Program-made: the position numbers and the translations under genes
Notes under the pieces: model-generated
Seen by the model: only the letters and a program-made list of their open reading frames with translations
Database searches by the model: none
Told to the model about the DNA's origin: nothing
DNA from: Pararge aegeria
Lineage: Eukaryota > Arthropoda > Insecta > Lepidoptera > Nymphalidae
Assembly: GCF_905163445.1 (NCBI RefSeq)
Contig: NC_053194.1
Location: 15,418,921 to 15,482,920, forward strand
Length of the DNA stretch: 64,000 nucleotides
Direction: 5' to 3'
In this document: piece after piece, positions 1 through 10,484 of the stretch
Layout: each line of letters starts with the position of its first letter
Numbering within the stretch: the stretch's first letter is position 1

Positions 1-130
1 TTAATTGATTAACCCCTAACTTTTCTAAGTTATGTGCATTTTGCACATAACTTAGAAAAGTTAGGGGTTCGAACTCGGCTCCCCAAAAGTAAAGTCGAAG
101 TTCTACCCACTGGGCTATTACCGCTTCTAC
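1..130 (-). repeat. SINE-A head fragment with perfect hairpin
   Basis: Minus-strand head of the tRNA-derived SINE-A. The B-box-like 'gttcgaactcgg' and the 'gggctattaccgcttct' end recur near 32640, 38140, 39560 and 48330. Positions 11-38 and 42-69 form a perfect 28-bp inverted repeat around a 3-base loop. Other copies show only the single sequence 'cacataacttagaaaagtta', so an inverted duplication happened in this copy. Confidence 0.75.
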
Positions 131-236
131 ATATACATCCATCCATCGCCTTACAATAATTTAAAAAGAAAAGTATAGGTCGTATGATGGGCATATGTGG
201 CATATAAAATTATACTCCACGCGGGTAGGTACTGAG

Positions 237-881
237 CAGTGGCGTGCACTTCATACATGCACAAAAGCAATGCATACCCTAAAATTTTCATATAACTGGC
301 AACGGAGGAGGATTTTGCCATTTTACTTCTTTATGCTTACCCTGGTCCAAATTCCTATGCACGCCACTGCACGTAGTGAATTATTTGAACAGACTATCGA
401 CATAAATAGTCGAATCAGCCATAACGAAGAAAATCTCCAGTACGAGTTAAATACTTAAGGGAAGGTTTTTATAACTCTTACAATGCCTTTCCTTATGTTT
501 TTTATAGATAGAAGAGAAGAACCAAAGTTACCGACATAGCTCAACGAGTCGCGAAGCTTAAGTGGCAATGGGCCGGGCACATAGTTCGGAGAAAGGATGG
601 ACGTTGGGGTCCCAAGGTGCTGGAATGGCAGCCCCGTACTGGTAAGCGCAGCGTTGGTCGACCCCCAACGAGGTGGACAGACGACATTAAGCGCGTCGCA
701 GGTAGCCGTTGGATCCAAGCGGCTCAGAATCGTGGAACTTGGAACTCCCTACAAAAGACCTATGTCCAGCAGTGGACGTCTATCGGTTGATGTGATGATG
801 ATGATGATGTTTTTTATAACTCGACTTTCTTCTTTTTATATCATCTGCATACCCTGTGCATACCCTCTATGCACGCCACTG
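237..881. mobile_element. hAT-like non-autonomous element, split by an RTE LINE
   Basis: The left end reads CAGTGGCGTGCA and the right end is its reverse complement. It is flanked by identical 8-bp direct repeats GTACTGAG at 229-236 and 882-889. An 8-bp duplication with short CAG...CTG termini is the hAT pattern. An internal copy of the terminal motif lies near 360-371, so the element may itself be composite. No transposase is visible. The centre is interrupted at 507-807 by an RTE fragment; the copy near 16416 shows the uninterrupted internal sequence. Confidence 0.8.
507..807 (+). mobile_element. RTE-type LINE, 5'-truncated 3' end with ORF2 C-terminus
   Basis: An open frame of about 93 codons ends at the TGA at 788-790. 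It encodes the C-terminal tail of an RTE-clade reverse-transcriptase protein, with motifs such as KWQWAGHIVRR, RSVGRPPTRWTDD and VQQWTS. That tail is a common lepidopteran RTE signature (recognised from memory). A (GAT)n tail follows the stop. An 11-bp target-site duplication TGTTTTTTATA flanks the insert (496-506 and 808-818), so it is a 5'-truncated retrotransposition event inside the hAT-like element. It lacks the endonuclease and catalytic RT domains, so it cannot move itself. Confidence 0.9.
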
Positions 882-1479
882 GTACTGAGAATTTCTGTCA
901 CTGAGTATGTTCTAACACCAATGAAAATACAAACACTAAATGATCAACATACGATCTGACAAATGATTAAAGTTCAAAATCTTTCGCAAACGATTTCTAT
1001 GAAAATATTTACAAAACTAAAGCACGCGTCTTATCTTTTTAAAGTGCGTAGTGATTTAAAGGCGTGGATAGATTCAGTGCAGTATGTGTTGAGCGTTATC
1101 ATATTAAGTCAGTTTGCTTCGTCAACATTTAACATGGCTGTGGTCTTATGCGTCGCAACATCCGGTCTAGTTGTGCTTTACCAATAATTATGCTTATTAC
1201 AGATACCTTTAACGGCGGTAGATAATAGACAAGTCATAGACAATTTAAATAATGGTTTAATGACGGAAACCTTTTTTGAGCTTTTCCACAAAATAATAGT
1301 AGCCATTCGTATCGATTTATTTTCATATCCTGCTGGAAATATTGTGACATCTGTCCAAAATCTCCCTGTGCCAGAAGTGGATGTTGCCAGTAATTCAAAA
1401 AAGTTAGTTGAAAATTAAATGTCAAGTACGTCAGTTCGAAACGACTCCAGCTCTGACTTGGGGTCTACTTATAGCAATT

Positions 1480-1640
1480 TCATGCTAATGGGCAAAGCAG
1501 ATAGCTCGAAATACCGATGGACATTGGGTTCCCAAAGACTGTAATGGCGAGCCTGCACTTGTGTCGCTAGCTTTGAATACACCCCCGTCTAGTCACCAAA
1601 GAAGTCGCAAGGAGCCGCTGAACAAAAGTGGAAAAAGTTC
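1480..1640 (+). repeat. Decayed RTE LINE fragment
   Basis: The stretch containing 'gatggacattgggttccc' and 'aagaagtcgcaaggagcc' aligns by eye with the RTE ORF2 C-terminal region at 590-710, but with many substitutions and no open frame. It is an older copy of the same family. Confidence 0.6.
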
Positions 1641-1677
1641 GTCAAACTCAGAATTCGAAATTATACTAAAATGACAA

Positions 1678-1950
1678 CCGGTTGGCGCAATGGGCAGCGA
1701 CCCTGCCTTCTTAGTCCAAGGCCGTGGGTTCGATTCCCACAACTGAAAAATGTTTGTTTGAAAAAAACTGACAAACATGAATGTTTTTTAGTGTCTGGGT
1801 GTTTATCTGTATATTATAAATATTTGTGTATATTATATTCATAAAAATACCCATCAGTTGTCTTAGTAGGTACCCATAACACAAGCTACGCTTACTTTGG
1901 AGCTAGATAACGATGTGTGTATTGTCATAGTATTTTTATTTAATTTATAC
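1678..1950 (+). mobile_element. SINE-B copy
   Basis: tRNA-like head with an A box ('ttggcgcaatgggcagcg') and B box ('gggttcgattccc'), then the family body ('gtgtctgggtgtttatctgt', 'cataacacaagctacgctta') and an A+T-rich 3' end. Nearly full length. Confidence 0.85.
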
Positions 1951-1984
1951 TAAGCTAAAAATAAAAATATTCATACTAACAACC

Positions 1985-2115
1985 TGGTTGTTTACAAAGC
2001 TAACGCTTATCAGATTCGTTGATTTTCACTGCTACAAGTTATTTCCGACTGCAATCTTACCTAGTAAGCGATGATGCAGTCCAAGATAAGCGGGCTAACT
2101 CGTTAGGGGTATAAT
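1985..2115 (-). repeat. SINE-C 3' fragment
   Basis: 'gactgcaatcttacctagta' and 'gatgatgcagtccaagataa' match the tail of the SINE-C family seen complete near 7530-7843, in minus orientation. The tRNA-like head is missing. Confidence 0.6.
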
Positions 2116-2289
2116 AGCAGTTATACTATATAGTGAAAAATTTAAACAAATAGGTATTCTTACAGTAGCTTCGCAATACATTTATAATAATATAGTCTTT
2201 GTGAGACAAAATATTACTCTTTATAAATCAAAAGCTGAAATTAACAATTGACTTACCAGAAACGGTCATAAATTAGTGATATCTGCATA

Positions 2290-2675
2290 TCGTCTGCGAA
2301 AGGTGCAGAACTCCTTTGTGGGGTTGAGTATACGCTTTTACAACATGATTCCTAAGAAAATTCTTGACCTACCAATGCATACATTTAAAAAATGAGTAAA
2401 AACGCATCTAGTACAGCGAGGTTACTATACATTTGTTGAATTCCTCAATGACAAGATAGAATGGAAGCAGCCAGCCTCGCTCTCATCTCCCGCAAGATAG
2501 CAAAATGATTGTAAATGTTGATGTTGGAAAGAGCAACTACTGAGTTTCTTGCCGGCTCTTCTCGGTAGAATCTGCTTTCCGAACCGGTGGTAGAGTCACA
2601 CAAACATACATACTTGACGTTTCAAAAGTGCTTATAAAGTAGGCCTACTTGAAATAAATGAATTTGAATTTTGAA
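2290..2675 (+). mobile_element. CR1/jockey-like LINE, ORF2 C-terminus and 3' end
   Basis: Codons about 2296-2500 encode a typical LINE reverse-transcriptase C-terminus (VQNSFVGLSIRFYNMIP, then DLPMHTFKK, then YYTFVEFLNDKIEW) ending in TAG at 2498-2500. One in-frame TGA interrupts it after HTFKK. A 3' UTR follows with 'cttgccggctcttctcggta' and 'gtaggcctacttgaaataaa', ending in a 'tgaatttgaatttt' tail. A 5'-truncated, inactive copy. The same tail occurs at 2895, 28687, 39095 and 48405. Confidence 0.85.
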
Positions 2676-2894
2676 GTGATATTAATCCCACACCTCTAAA
2701 CGGTTTCTGCACCGTATGTACTTGCGTACCGAAACGCTAACTATAATCGCTTGAATTTGTCGGTTGGGTGGAAACAAGCCACGTCCAGAGCCTCGCAACT
2801 ACATCAGCAGGGCTAGTACGGTCAGGAGACATACATTATATACCCCGATCATATCTCCCGACAAGTGACATAATTAACGTGTCCACCTGCTAAA

Positions 2895-3095
2895 ACACTA
2901 GAACATGGAATAAATTCAAATTCAAAATTCAAATTCAAAATTTATTTATTTCAAGTAGGCCTAATATAAGCACTTTTGAAACGTCAAGTCTGTCTGTTTG
3001 TAGTGATTCTACCACCGGTTCGGAAGGCAGATTCTACCGAGAAGAAGCCGGCAAGAAACTCAGCAGTTGCTCTTTTCCAACATCAACAATTAGGA
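2895..3095 (-). repeat. LINE 3' tail (same family as 2290-2675)
   Basis: Reverse complement of the tail at 2520-2675, with the 'aaattcaaattcaaaattt' repeat at the left and 'ctaccaccggttcggaaggc' inside. With the preceding copy it forms a tail-to-tail pair about 220 bp apart. Confidence 0.8.
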
Positions 3096-3824
3096 ATAGG
3101 AAAAGTTTACCCCCGTTTATTATTACACATACATTATTTGGATATTATTTCCACTACACTGCTCGGAGAGTTGATAAACCTGTGGGAGAAGATCAATTTT
3201 TATCCTTTCCCTGGGAATATAATATTCTCCTTTCCACGCTAGCCGAGCAGAGCAGAGAAAATTTTGGAATAAATTCCCAAATGGTCCGTGCCAGGGAACT
3301 TCACTCATAAGTCCACACTGAACCAGGGTCGTCAAACTCTCTGTAAGAAAATCTAGTATCTATTTTCCTAGGCACCGGAATAGTCGCATAACGGAAGTGA
3401 CTCACATAGCGGTTATCTTAAATAATTATAATTGGGGCCTTAATTATAATTTAACCGTTAATATCCCATTTGAAGATTTTCCCACAAGAATGCCGGTTAT
3501 TACAATCTCGGCCATTTAAAAAAAAAACGAAGCCGTCGATGCATCATTGTTCTCTGTGCTCTATTTATTCTACCGCCGCTATTCTGTTCTAGGGTTCCTT
3601 GAAGTGGACGTAAAAACCGACGTGAGAACTGTCTTGACATGCTTTATTTTACAGTACTGATTTATAGGTATTTTGTTCTCACAGATTTTTTTTTAATATA
3701 CAGTATATTGTACGTACTTATCTAATATGCAGATATTATCAGTGGATAGACGATCTGTCATTCTTCTTTAGTTATTAGCAACTAAAACGTCAAAATGTTC
3801 CACTGCTGCAAATTAGTATTATGT
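3096..3824. other. Non-repetitive A+T-rich stretch, no gene seen
   Basis: Open frames are short and without recognisable motifs. I see no repeat family I can name and no convincing splice-bounded exon. Confidence 0.5.
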
Positions 3825-4537
3825 TATACTAATATATAAAGCTGAAGAGTTGTGATATAAAGTGAACGCGATGATCTCAGGAACTACTGGTCCGATTTGA
3901 AATTTTTTTTCAGTGTTGGATAATTGGCGCAGTTTTCTGAGTCCAGGCCGTGGGTTCGATTCCCACTACTGGAAAATGTTTGTGTGATGAGCATGAATGT
4001 TTTTCAGTGTCTGGGTGTTTATATGTATATTCTAAGTATTTATGTATATTATTCATAAAAAATATTCATCATCATTAGTACCAATAACACAAGCTACGCT
4101 TACTTTGGGGCTAGATGGCGATGTGTGTGTTGTCGTTATATATTTATTATTATAATTTATTCTATCATTTATTATTTTTCTTTTTTTTTTAAATTATAAA
4201 CAATGCTTAAAAATAAATTAAAAACACTATTAAAAATTTATAAAAAAAATTATATATTTATTATTATTATTTATTATTTTACTCATTTATCGAGGAAGGT
4301 TGTATTATATCGTCACGCTAAGATCAATACTAGCCAATAAAGAATGTTTCAAAATCGCAGTTTTTTTTTCCTTTTGAGAGCTTCCGATGCGTGTTCTGCG
4401 TACACGGTTAAAGTTTCGATAAAATCATCTATGACAAAGTTATTCCCCTTTAAAAGTTCTAAAAAAAGTCCGCGACAGCATATGTCAATCTTTTAAGGTT
4501 GACTTATAAACGGACGAAGTCGCGAGAGACCGCTAGT
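3825..4537 (+). mobile_element. Non-autonomous Helitron interrupted by SINE-B
   Basis: The 5' part ('aatatataaagctgaagag', 'ctcaggaactactggtccga') and the 3' part ('gaagtcgcgagagaccgcta', ending CTAGT at 4533-4537) match a common lepidopteran Helitron layout. Internal landmarks ('tcatttatcgaggaaggttg' near 4284 and 'gagagcttccgatgcg' near 4376) lie in the expected order. No Rep/helicase is encoded. Confidence 0.75.
3923..4150 (+). mobile_element. SINE-B inserted in a Helitron
   Basis: The head 'attggcgcagttttctgagt' has lost part of the A-box region. The B box 'gggttcgattccc' and the 3' 'aagctacgcttactttgggg' are intact. Low-complexity A/T sequence follows to about 4280, where Helitron sequence resumes. 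Confidence 0.85.
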
Positions 4538-5044
4538 AACAAACATAATAGTTTATAAGGAACACTATAACTTAAAAATAACTGCTCAACCGGATCTGTG
4601 TATATCCAAGAAAAAACATCAAGGCTGAGGCGTTTATTCGAAAAATGCGGAGATCTCGAATGTGGATTACTTAACTTTTGTCTGAAATCTAGACTCGGCG
4701 AGTTTGCTTTACGACCTCAGAAGGCACTGGTTTGATGAGTGGTTTACGATGCAAAGCGGTTTGAAAGACCTATAAAGTTTTAACATTATTGACGCAAGTT
4801 TGAAGATAGACTCAAAAGGAAACATGAGAGCGTTAATAGTTTGAGCCTCATTTAAAATGGTAGTAAAATAGGTTTAATTATCTTTGTACTTAGCGTAGTT
4901 CTAGCTATTTCTATAGCGACTAGTTATCATGAACATAGCACACAATCTTCAACCGTAAATCTCTGAAGTTTGCAAGATTAACGTAAACGTAAATACTACA
5001 GGCATTAATTTTAATATTTATCAGGTGTATAGACAGAAGTCTCA
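4538..5044. other. No gene or nameable repeat seen
   Basis: Unique-looking A+T-rich sequence with stops in all frames. Confidence 0.5.
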
Positions 5045-5325
5045 AAATGTCATCATTATCATATAGACCTATTACCGGCCCACTACAAGGCACAGGTCTC
5101 CTCCCACAATGAGAAGGGGTAAAGGCCGTACCACGCTGCACCACGCTGGCCCAGTGCGGATTAGTGGACTTCACACACCTTTGAAAACATTATGGTAAAC
5201 TCTCAGGTATGCAAGTTTCCTCACGATGTTTTCCTTCACCTTTAAAGTTAGTGATAATTTATTGCTTATAACGCACATAACTTAAATAAGTTAGAGATGC
5301 GTGCTAGGATTCGAACTCTCTAATA
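5045..5325 (-). mobile_element. SINE-A copy
   Basis: Read on the minus strand it has the head 'gttcgaatcctagcacgc', the body 'ggaaaacatcgtgaggaaac' and a tail with 'gggccggtaataggtctata'. Nearly full length; the terminal (GAT)-type tail lies at 5045-5060. Confidence 0.8.
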
Positions 5326-6534
5326 GCATAGTTTATACAAATCTATAAATCATTATTCATTAAAGCTCATTACTATAAATACTCGCGTTAATCCCAGATT
5401 AAAATATTTTAAACCATTTTCCCTAAGGGTCCACAAGAACAATACTTCCTTTTACAATCCCATCGTTCGCATGTGCCGCCTTTATAATGATTTAGTATCA
5501 AGTAATCATAATATTGACATTTTTAACAAAAGGATAAATATTTTTAAAAATCAAATTATTAAGCACTATTCCACATAATCTTTAGGGAAATAATATATAT
5601 ATTATTATTTTAGTGTTTCTTTTTTGTTTAAACTTTAATTTTATCTTTACTTTCTGTTTAATTTAATTCCAAGTTGTGTACACATACTTTGGGTTGTAGC
5701 TTAGAACAAAACTTGTTATTACTTATATTTAGATCTACTTTTAGTTATTACCTGTTTTGTGTACCTAATAACAATAAACAAATCAACAATAATTATTAAA
5801 CAAACAACTATGTGTTACAGTATTTTTTTAAAGTGGGTAAATAACCAAACTTTTGATAACTATAAATTCATATTTGCCAGATATTTTATTAAATTGATTA
5901 GGATTTTACAAATACCCTAATAATTAATAATTAGTTAATAGATAGTTTTCAAGATAGAATTAAAATTATATTTCATTAATAACCAATGTTCATGACATTG
6001 AGTTGGCAGGTATTTTGATATAAATACTACTGCAGTAGTATCTTTATTTATTATATAGTTATCGATACACTTCAGTCCTACATGGACTCGAACGATGCCA
6101 AGATACCTCCCGGTGTTGTCAAACAGAATAAATATTATATTTTCGAGATGACACAGTCGATTGAATATTATTTACCTAATTAATTAATTATACATTTCTT
6201 CCTAACGTACGAGACCTGAGGAGCTTGTCCGATACGTGGGTTTAATACTCATACCTACTTATTGCTTCATTTTATGGCAACTGTACCATAAAACCATAAT
6301 TATACATCATATTTGATACAAATAGGCATTGTGACTTATGAGTAATGAGCCCAAGGACAACACGACATACAAGTGGATTACGTGCAAGTACCACACCCAC
6401 TGGCTCCATAAGCTACACCTTAATAACTGCGCTCTACTTTCAAATTAATATTTGACGTTTTTGGAAAGCAATGTACGAGTGCGTACGTGTGATACCAATA
6501 ATTTTGCAATTTAAACAACTCAAAAAACACGGCC
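5326..6534. other. A+T-rich stretch, no gene seen
   Basis: Long A/T tracts and no open frame over 60 codons. No recognised repeat. Confidence 0.5.
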
Positions 6535-7223
6535 GCTAACTGTGGGCCTTATAAGAAAGGTCGGAGACACTCAACAGGTATTGGAGAGAGCTATCATCGT
6601 TATTATTGTCAGCTTTATTATTATAGAACAATATGGAGGACTCTCAGGCATGCAATTGAAAATCTTTGTGTGATGAACATGAATGTATTTCAGTGTCTGA
6701 GTGTTTATATGTATTTACGCTAACTGTAGGCCTTATAAGAAAGGTCAGAGACACTCAACAGGTATTGAAGAGAGCTATCATCGGTATCATTGCGTGCTCA
6801 GTACCGTCCCACCGTCCTCTCAGATTGAGAAGGGTTAGTAGTTCATCACGCTGGACGAGTGATAGACTTCACACGCCCGTGAGAACATTATCGAGAACTC
6901 TCAGGCATGCAATTGAATATCTTTGTGTGATGAACATGAATGTTTTTCAGTATCTGGGTGTTTATATGTATCTACTCTAACTGTAGGCCTTATAAGCAAG
7001 GTCAGAGACACTCAAACGGTATTGGAGAGAGCTATCATCGTTATCATTGTCAGTATCCCCACGTCCTCTTAGAATGAGAAGGGCTTAGTAGTTCATCACG
7101 CTGGACAAGTGATAGAATTCACACGCCCGTGAGAACATTATCGAGAACTCTCAGGCATGTCATTGAAAATCTTTGTGTGATGAACATAAATGTTTTTCAG
7201 TATCTGGGTGTTTATATGCATCT
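6535..7223. repeat. Tandem array of three mosaic SINE-derived units
   Basis: Three units start at 6535, 6719 and 6976, each with 'ctaactgtaggccttataag' (first unit 'gtgggcc'). Each runs through 'gagagctatcatcg' and 'ctctcaggcatg' and ends in the SINE-B piece 'tttgtgtgatgaacatga...gggtgtttatatgtat'. Units 2 and 3 are about 250 bp. Unit 1 lacks about 70 bp, the SINE-A tail piece with 'agttcatcacgctgga'. The unit therefore fuses minus-oriented SINE-A to plus-oriented SINE-B and was then tandemly duplicated. Confidence 0.85.
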
Positions 7224-7345
7224 ATATTATAAGTATTTAATTAAATTTTTCATAAAAATATTCATCAGTCATCTTAGTACCCATAACACAAGCTACGCTT
7301 ACTTTGGGGCTAGTTTTCGCTGTGGTATATTTAGGTGAAGAAAAA
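7224..7345 (+). repeat. SINE-B 3' half
   Basis: It continues directly from the third tandem unit with 'cataacacaagctacgctta' and 'ctttggggctag'. This suggests the array grew from the 5' side of one SINE-B. Confidence 0.8.
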
Positions 7346-7522
7346 ACAAGTGATGTTTATATGCATAAAATGCACATGGCTCTGAAAAAATAGAGGTTCG
7401 TGTTTGGGATCGATTACTCCCAAAAGTGTGGCCGAAGTCCTAACTACTATGCTCACACTATCACAGCTGAGAGCTATAATCGAAGTATATCTTCGGTCGT
7501 ATATATTAGAGGGAATATTTTT

Positions 7523-7843
7523 TATTCCACTAAAAGTTAACCCTTGAATGCAATCTCACCTGGTGGTAAGTGATGATGCAGTCTAAGATGGTAGCGGGCT
7601 AGCCTGTTAAGAAGTATGGTAGCGATATCCTAATCGGTTTCTACGCGACATCGCACTGGAACACTAAATCGCTTAGCGGCACGTCTTTGTCGGTAGGGTG
7701 GTAACTAGCCACTGCCAAAGCCTACCTATAGACCAGACCAGAGAAAATTCAGAAATTATAAATTCCCAAAATTCCCCTGCCGGGATCCGAACACGGTACC
7801 TCCTACTTAAATTCACAACGCTCACCGTTGCGCCAGGGAGGTC
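7523..7843 (-). mobile_element. SINE-C copy, full length
   Basis: On the minus strand it begins 'gacctccctggcgcaacggt' (A-box-like), has a degenerate B-box region 'gtgttcggatcccggc', the body 'aaattcagaaattataaatt' (plus-strand reading) and the tail 'gactgcatcatcacttacca'. A tRNA-headed SINE, and the best reference copy in the window. Confidence 0.8.
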
Positions 7844-7867
7844 ATGTTTATGTAAAATCGCCGGTAG

Positions 7868-8167
7868 CCCCAATCTTAATATATATAAATCTCCTGTCAC
7901 GATGTTTGTCCGCGATGGACTCCTAAACTACTGAACCGATTTTAAATTAAATTGGCACACCGTGAGCAGTCTGGTCCGACTTAAGAGATAGGGTAGCTTA
8001 GATCTTTAATTATAGTCGCAATTTTATTTTATTGCAAATTTTTTGTCTATAATTAATTGACAGTCACATGTTATATATATATACTACTATACTCATTTAA
8101 GGCTTAGCGATACTGAATACTTTAAAAATGCGTCAAACGCAGACGAAGTCGCGGGCAACAGCTAGTA
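7868..8167 (+). mobile_element. Non-autonomous Helitron
   Basis: The 5' 'atatataaatctcctgtcac' and 'ctcctaaactactgaaccga' and the 3' 'gacgaagtcgcgggcaacag' followed by CTAGT fit a Helitron with no TIRs and a CTAG-type 3' end. No protein is encoded. Confidence 0.7.
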
Positions 8168-8237
8168 AATTAATAAATCCCTATCAGCCAGCTTCCATCC
8201 CTCTACAAACGTGTGTCAAAAACATAGGATCAAACTT

Positions 8238-8335
8238 TTTTTTTATTCCACTACAAGTTAACTCTCGACTGAAATCTCACCTATTGGTAAGGGATGATGC
8301 AGTATAAGATGGTAAAAAGTTAACGTGTTAGAGAT
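8238..8335 (-). repeat. SINE-C tail fragment
   Basis: 'actctcgactgaaatctcac' and 'gatgatgcagtataagatgg' match the SINE-C 3' part in reverse. Confidence 0.55.
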
Positions 8336-8371
8336 AATGCAGATTAAGATGGTGATAACAAAAAAATAAAT

Positions 8372-8572
8372 TTACCCGGCTAAGTTTGTTGTGGGCTCTT
8401 CTTAGACCAGGGCGCGTTTGGAACCCTCGTAGCTTTAGATTTAAGTTGGCGAACGAAGTTATCACCATCCCGTTACAATTATGTAAACAAATATGTATGA
8501 ACGCTTCATAAGTGCCTGTTATAGGCCTACATGATAAAGACATTTTGAGTTTGAATTTGAATTTGCAGTTAC
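8372..8572 (+). repeat. LINE 3' tail, CR1-like family B
   Basis: It contains 'aagtttgttgtgggctcttc', 'gcgcgtttggaaccctcgta' and 'aagtgcctgttataggccta', and ends in a 'gaatttgaatttg' tail. The same tail occurs at 17265, 34290-34720 and 52655. Only 3' UTR remains. Confidence 0.7.
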
Positions 8573-8582
8573 TACACAATTA

Positions 8583-8788
8583 TTCATTGTAAAGTCAACA
8601 TCTCCTGAGGAGTGAGGGTGATCCGGTTTCCGAGCGAAACGTGCGTAGAGGCTACATTGCCGAGGATCTGTTTGGTGGTAAATTACACCATACAGATTCT
8701 ACTGCTGTTCGCGGAGCATAGCAAATTAAGCTTAATTTTCATAATATATTATGGATTTCCGCAAAGTAACGCCTGCTTCTATCAAATA
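8583..8788. repeat. Repeat-D copy
   Basis: Contains 'cattgtaaagtcaacatctc', 'cgagcgaaacgtgcgtagag' and the terminal region 'ccgcaaagtaacgcctgctt'. Non-coding, family class unresolved. Confidence 0.7.
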
Positions 8789-9706
8789 ATGTAGTTGTAT
8801 TAAACTCAAAACTCTGAAATTCTTAAACTATAGTTCCTGTAGCAAAGATTGCGGTAAGCGAGCAAGGTAAGGCGATTACTAACTGTCACACTTGTACTGC
8901 ACGGTTATAACCACTTGACCATAACCATCGGTTCTCGATCATTATCAACGCGAGACGACTTTCATACAGGCTCTTTCTAAAGATGCCATGATTACAAGCT
9001 TGGCTTCAACGTGTACTCACGGGCTGTCATTGCAGTGAAATGTAGCATATCATTATTATTTATTTAATTATTGCTCCGTGTCATGCTTGCGGTAAACTTA
9101 AACGTAGCGGATTTTAATATTTTATGTGCTACATAAACGAAATAGCTGGACTGACTTGATTTTTGAAGTTACACTTCTTTAACGGCGTTAGAAAAAAATC
9201 ATGGGAGGGGAATAATAGGATGTAACAAAATGCGCGCGACCATGGTTACACGTTTTTAAAAGGATGAAGGTAGTTGCGAAACCGAGTGAGAGGGGAATAC
9301 ATCGCCCGTTAGTTCACTTTTAACGATGTGCTGTCATAAATAACCGGCTCCCTGAAGTTAGCTATAAGGTTTGGCAGTGTACACTTTCAATTGTCAAAAT
9401 CTGTGGGCTCATTCCGGTGATTTAATTGATTCAATTGTAAAAAAATATGAAATTTTAATGTTCAGTGAAACTTGGTGGTCCGATAATGTGATAACTAGAT
9501 TCTGATAATAAAACTTTCAATGCACTTTTTTATTGTTTTATTCGCCTAAGTGTAGGATAGAAATCTGGAAAATTCTTAAAGAAACAGCTGCATATTGGAA
9601 AATTTTGAATTCATTATTTTCTATACAACTTTGGATTTCTTACAACAGATAATGTTTAGTTTGCAAATAAAAAATAAGGAATTTACTGGTTCTGGACCTT
9701 AAAAGT
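8789..9706. other. No gene seen
   Basis: Short non-overlapping frames only. I recognise no repeat family here. Confidence 0.5.
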
Positions 9707-9718
9707 GGGAATAGTATC

Positions 9719-9888
9719 ATCATCAGATCAACCGGTAGACGTCCACTGCTGGACATAGGTCTTTTGTAGGGAGTTCCAAGTTCCACGATTCTGAGCCGCT
9801 TGGATCCAACGGCTACCTGCGACGCGCTTAATGTCGTCTGTCCACCTCGTTGGGGGTCGACCAACGCTGCGCTTACCAGTACGGGGCT
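9719..9888 (-). mobile_element. RTE LINE, 170-bp 5'-truncated copy
   Basis: Reverse complement of the RTE tail at about 635-800, differing by roughly two bases. It is flanked by a perfect 12-bp target-site duplication GGGAATAGTATC (9707-9718 and 9889-9900). Low divergence and an intact duplication indicate a recent insertion. It carries only the last approximately 50 codons of ORF2. Confidence 0.9.
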
Positions 9889-9930
9889 GGGAATAGTATC
9901 GAATTTATTTTAAATTCATTTACTTGTTTA

Positions 9931-10112
9931 GGATAGAAGCAGGCGTTACTTTGCGGAATCCTCAAATGAAGGATGCTCCGATGTCGGAGCGAAACGTGCG
10001 TATAGGGTACATTGCAAAAGATCTGTTTGGTGTGGAGTATAAAGATGGGAGGAAATATAAATTACACCATAAAGATTCTCCTGCTTTTCACGGCTAAAAT
10101 TTTCGTAATATA
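9931..10112. repeat. Repeat-D copy
   Basis: Begins 'ggatagaagcaggcgttact', continues with 'ggagcgaaacgtgcg' and 'gatctgtttggtgtggagta' and ends near 'attctcctgcttttcacgg'. Confidence 0.7.
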
Positions 10113-10355
10113 TCATTTACTTGTGCTGTCAGAATTGAAATGGCATAGTTGTGGCATTAAAAGGAATACTCCTTTAAGATATTAACTGTACCACTAGATA
10201 GGTCTAAAATATGGTGGTTCTTTTTACTACCTGTCCAGCCTTATAGGTTGTCTGTATGAGATAGCTCTTCCACGATAAGACCGGAATTTTACGACTGCAT
10301 CTAGTTAAGTTAGTAATTTATTCTCTTCAACTGTCTGCGGAGACAGAGTATTTAA

Positions 10356-10416
10356 AGGCGCATTTTCACTAGGCGACATGTCGCAGATACTTGTCGCTCG
10401 ACATTCACGTAGTTGT
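10356..10416 (+). repeat. Left terminal inverted repeat of the Harbinger element
   Basis: Pairs with 13736-13796. The outer 18 bases match with few mismatches and the inner part shares 'gtcgctcgaca' and 'ttcacgt' with small gaps. Contains the palindromic 'gcgacatgtcgc'. Confidence 0.85.
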
Positions 10417-10484
10417 CTCTGCAAAAGTTGTGGGACAATGTCCCGCGACATATGACTCGTTCACATTGGCCAGTCGTGATCAGT

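Noticed and set aside
597..959. 120-codon frame overlapping the RTE tail
   Set aside because: It is a shadow frame; the true RTE ORF2 frame is the other one, with the conserved motifs and a stop at 788-790.
6535..7223. CRISPR-like array
   Set aside because: Units are long, contiguous, without unique spacers, and built of SINE pieces; the genome is eukaryotic.
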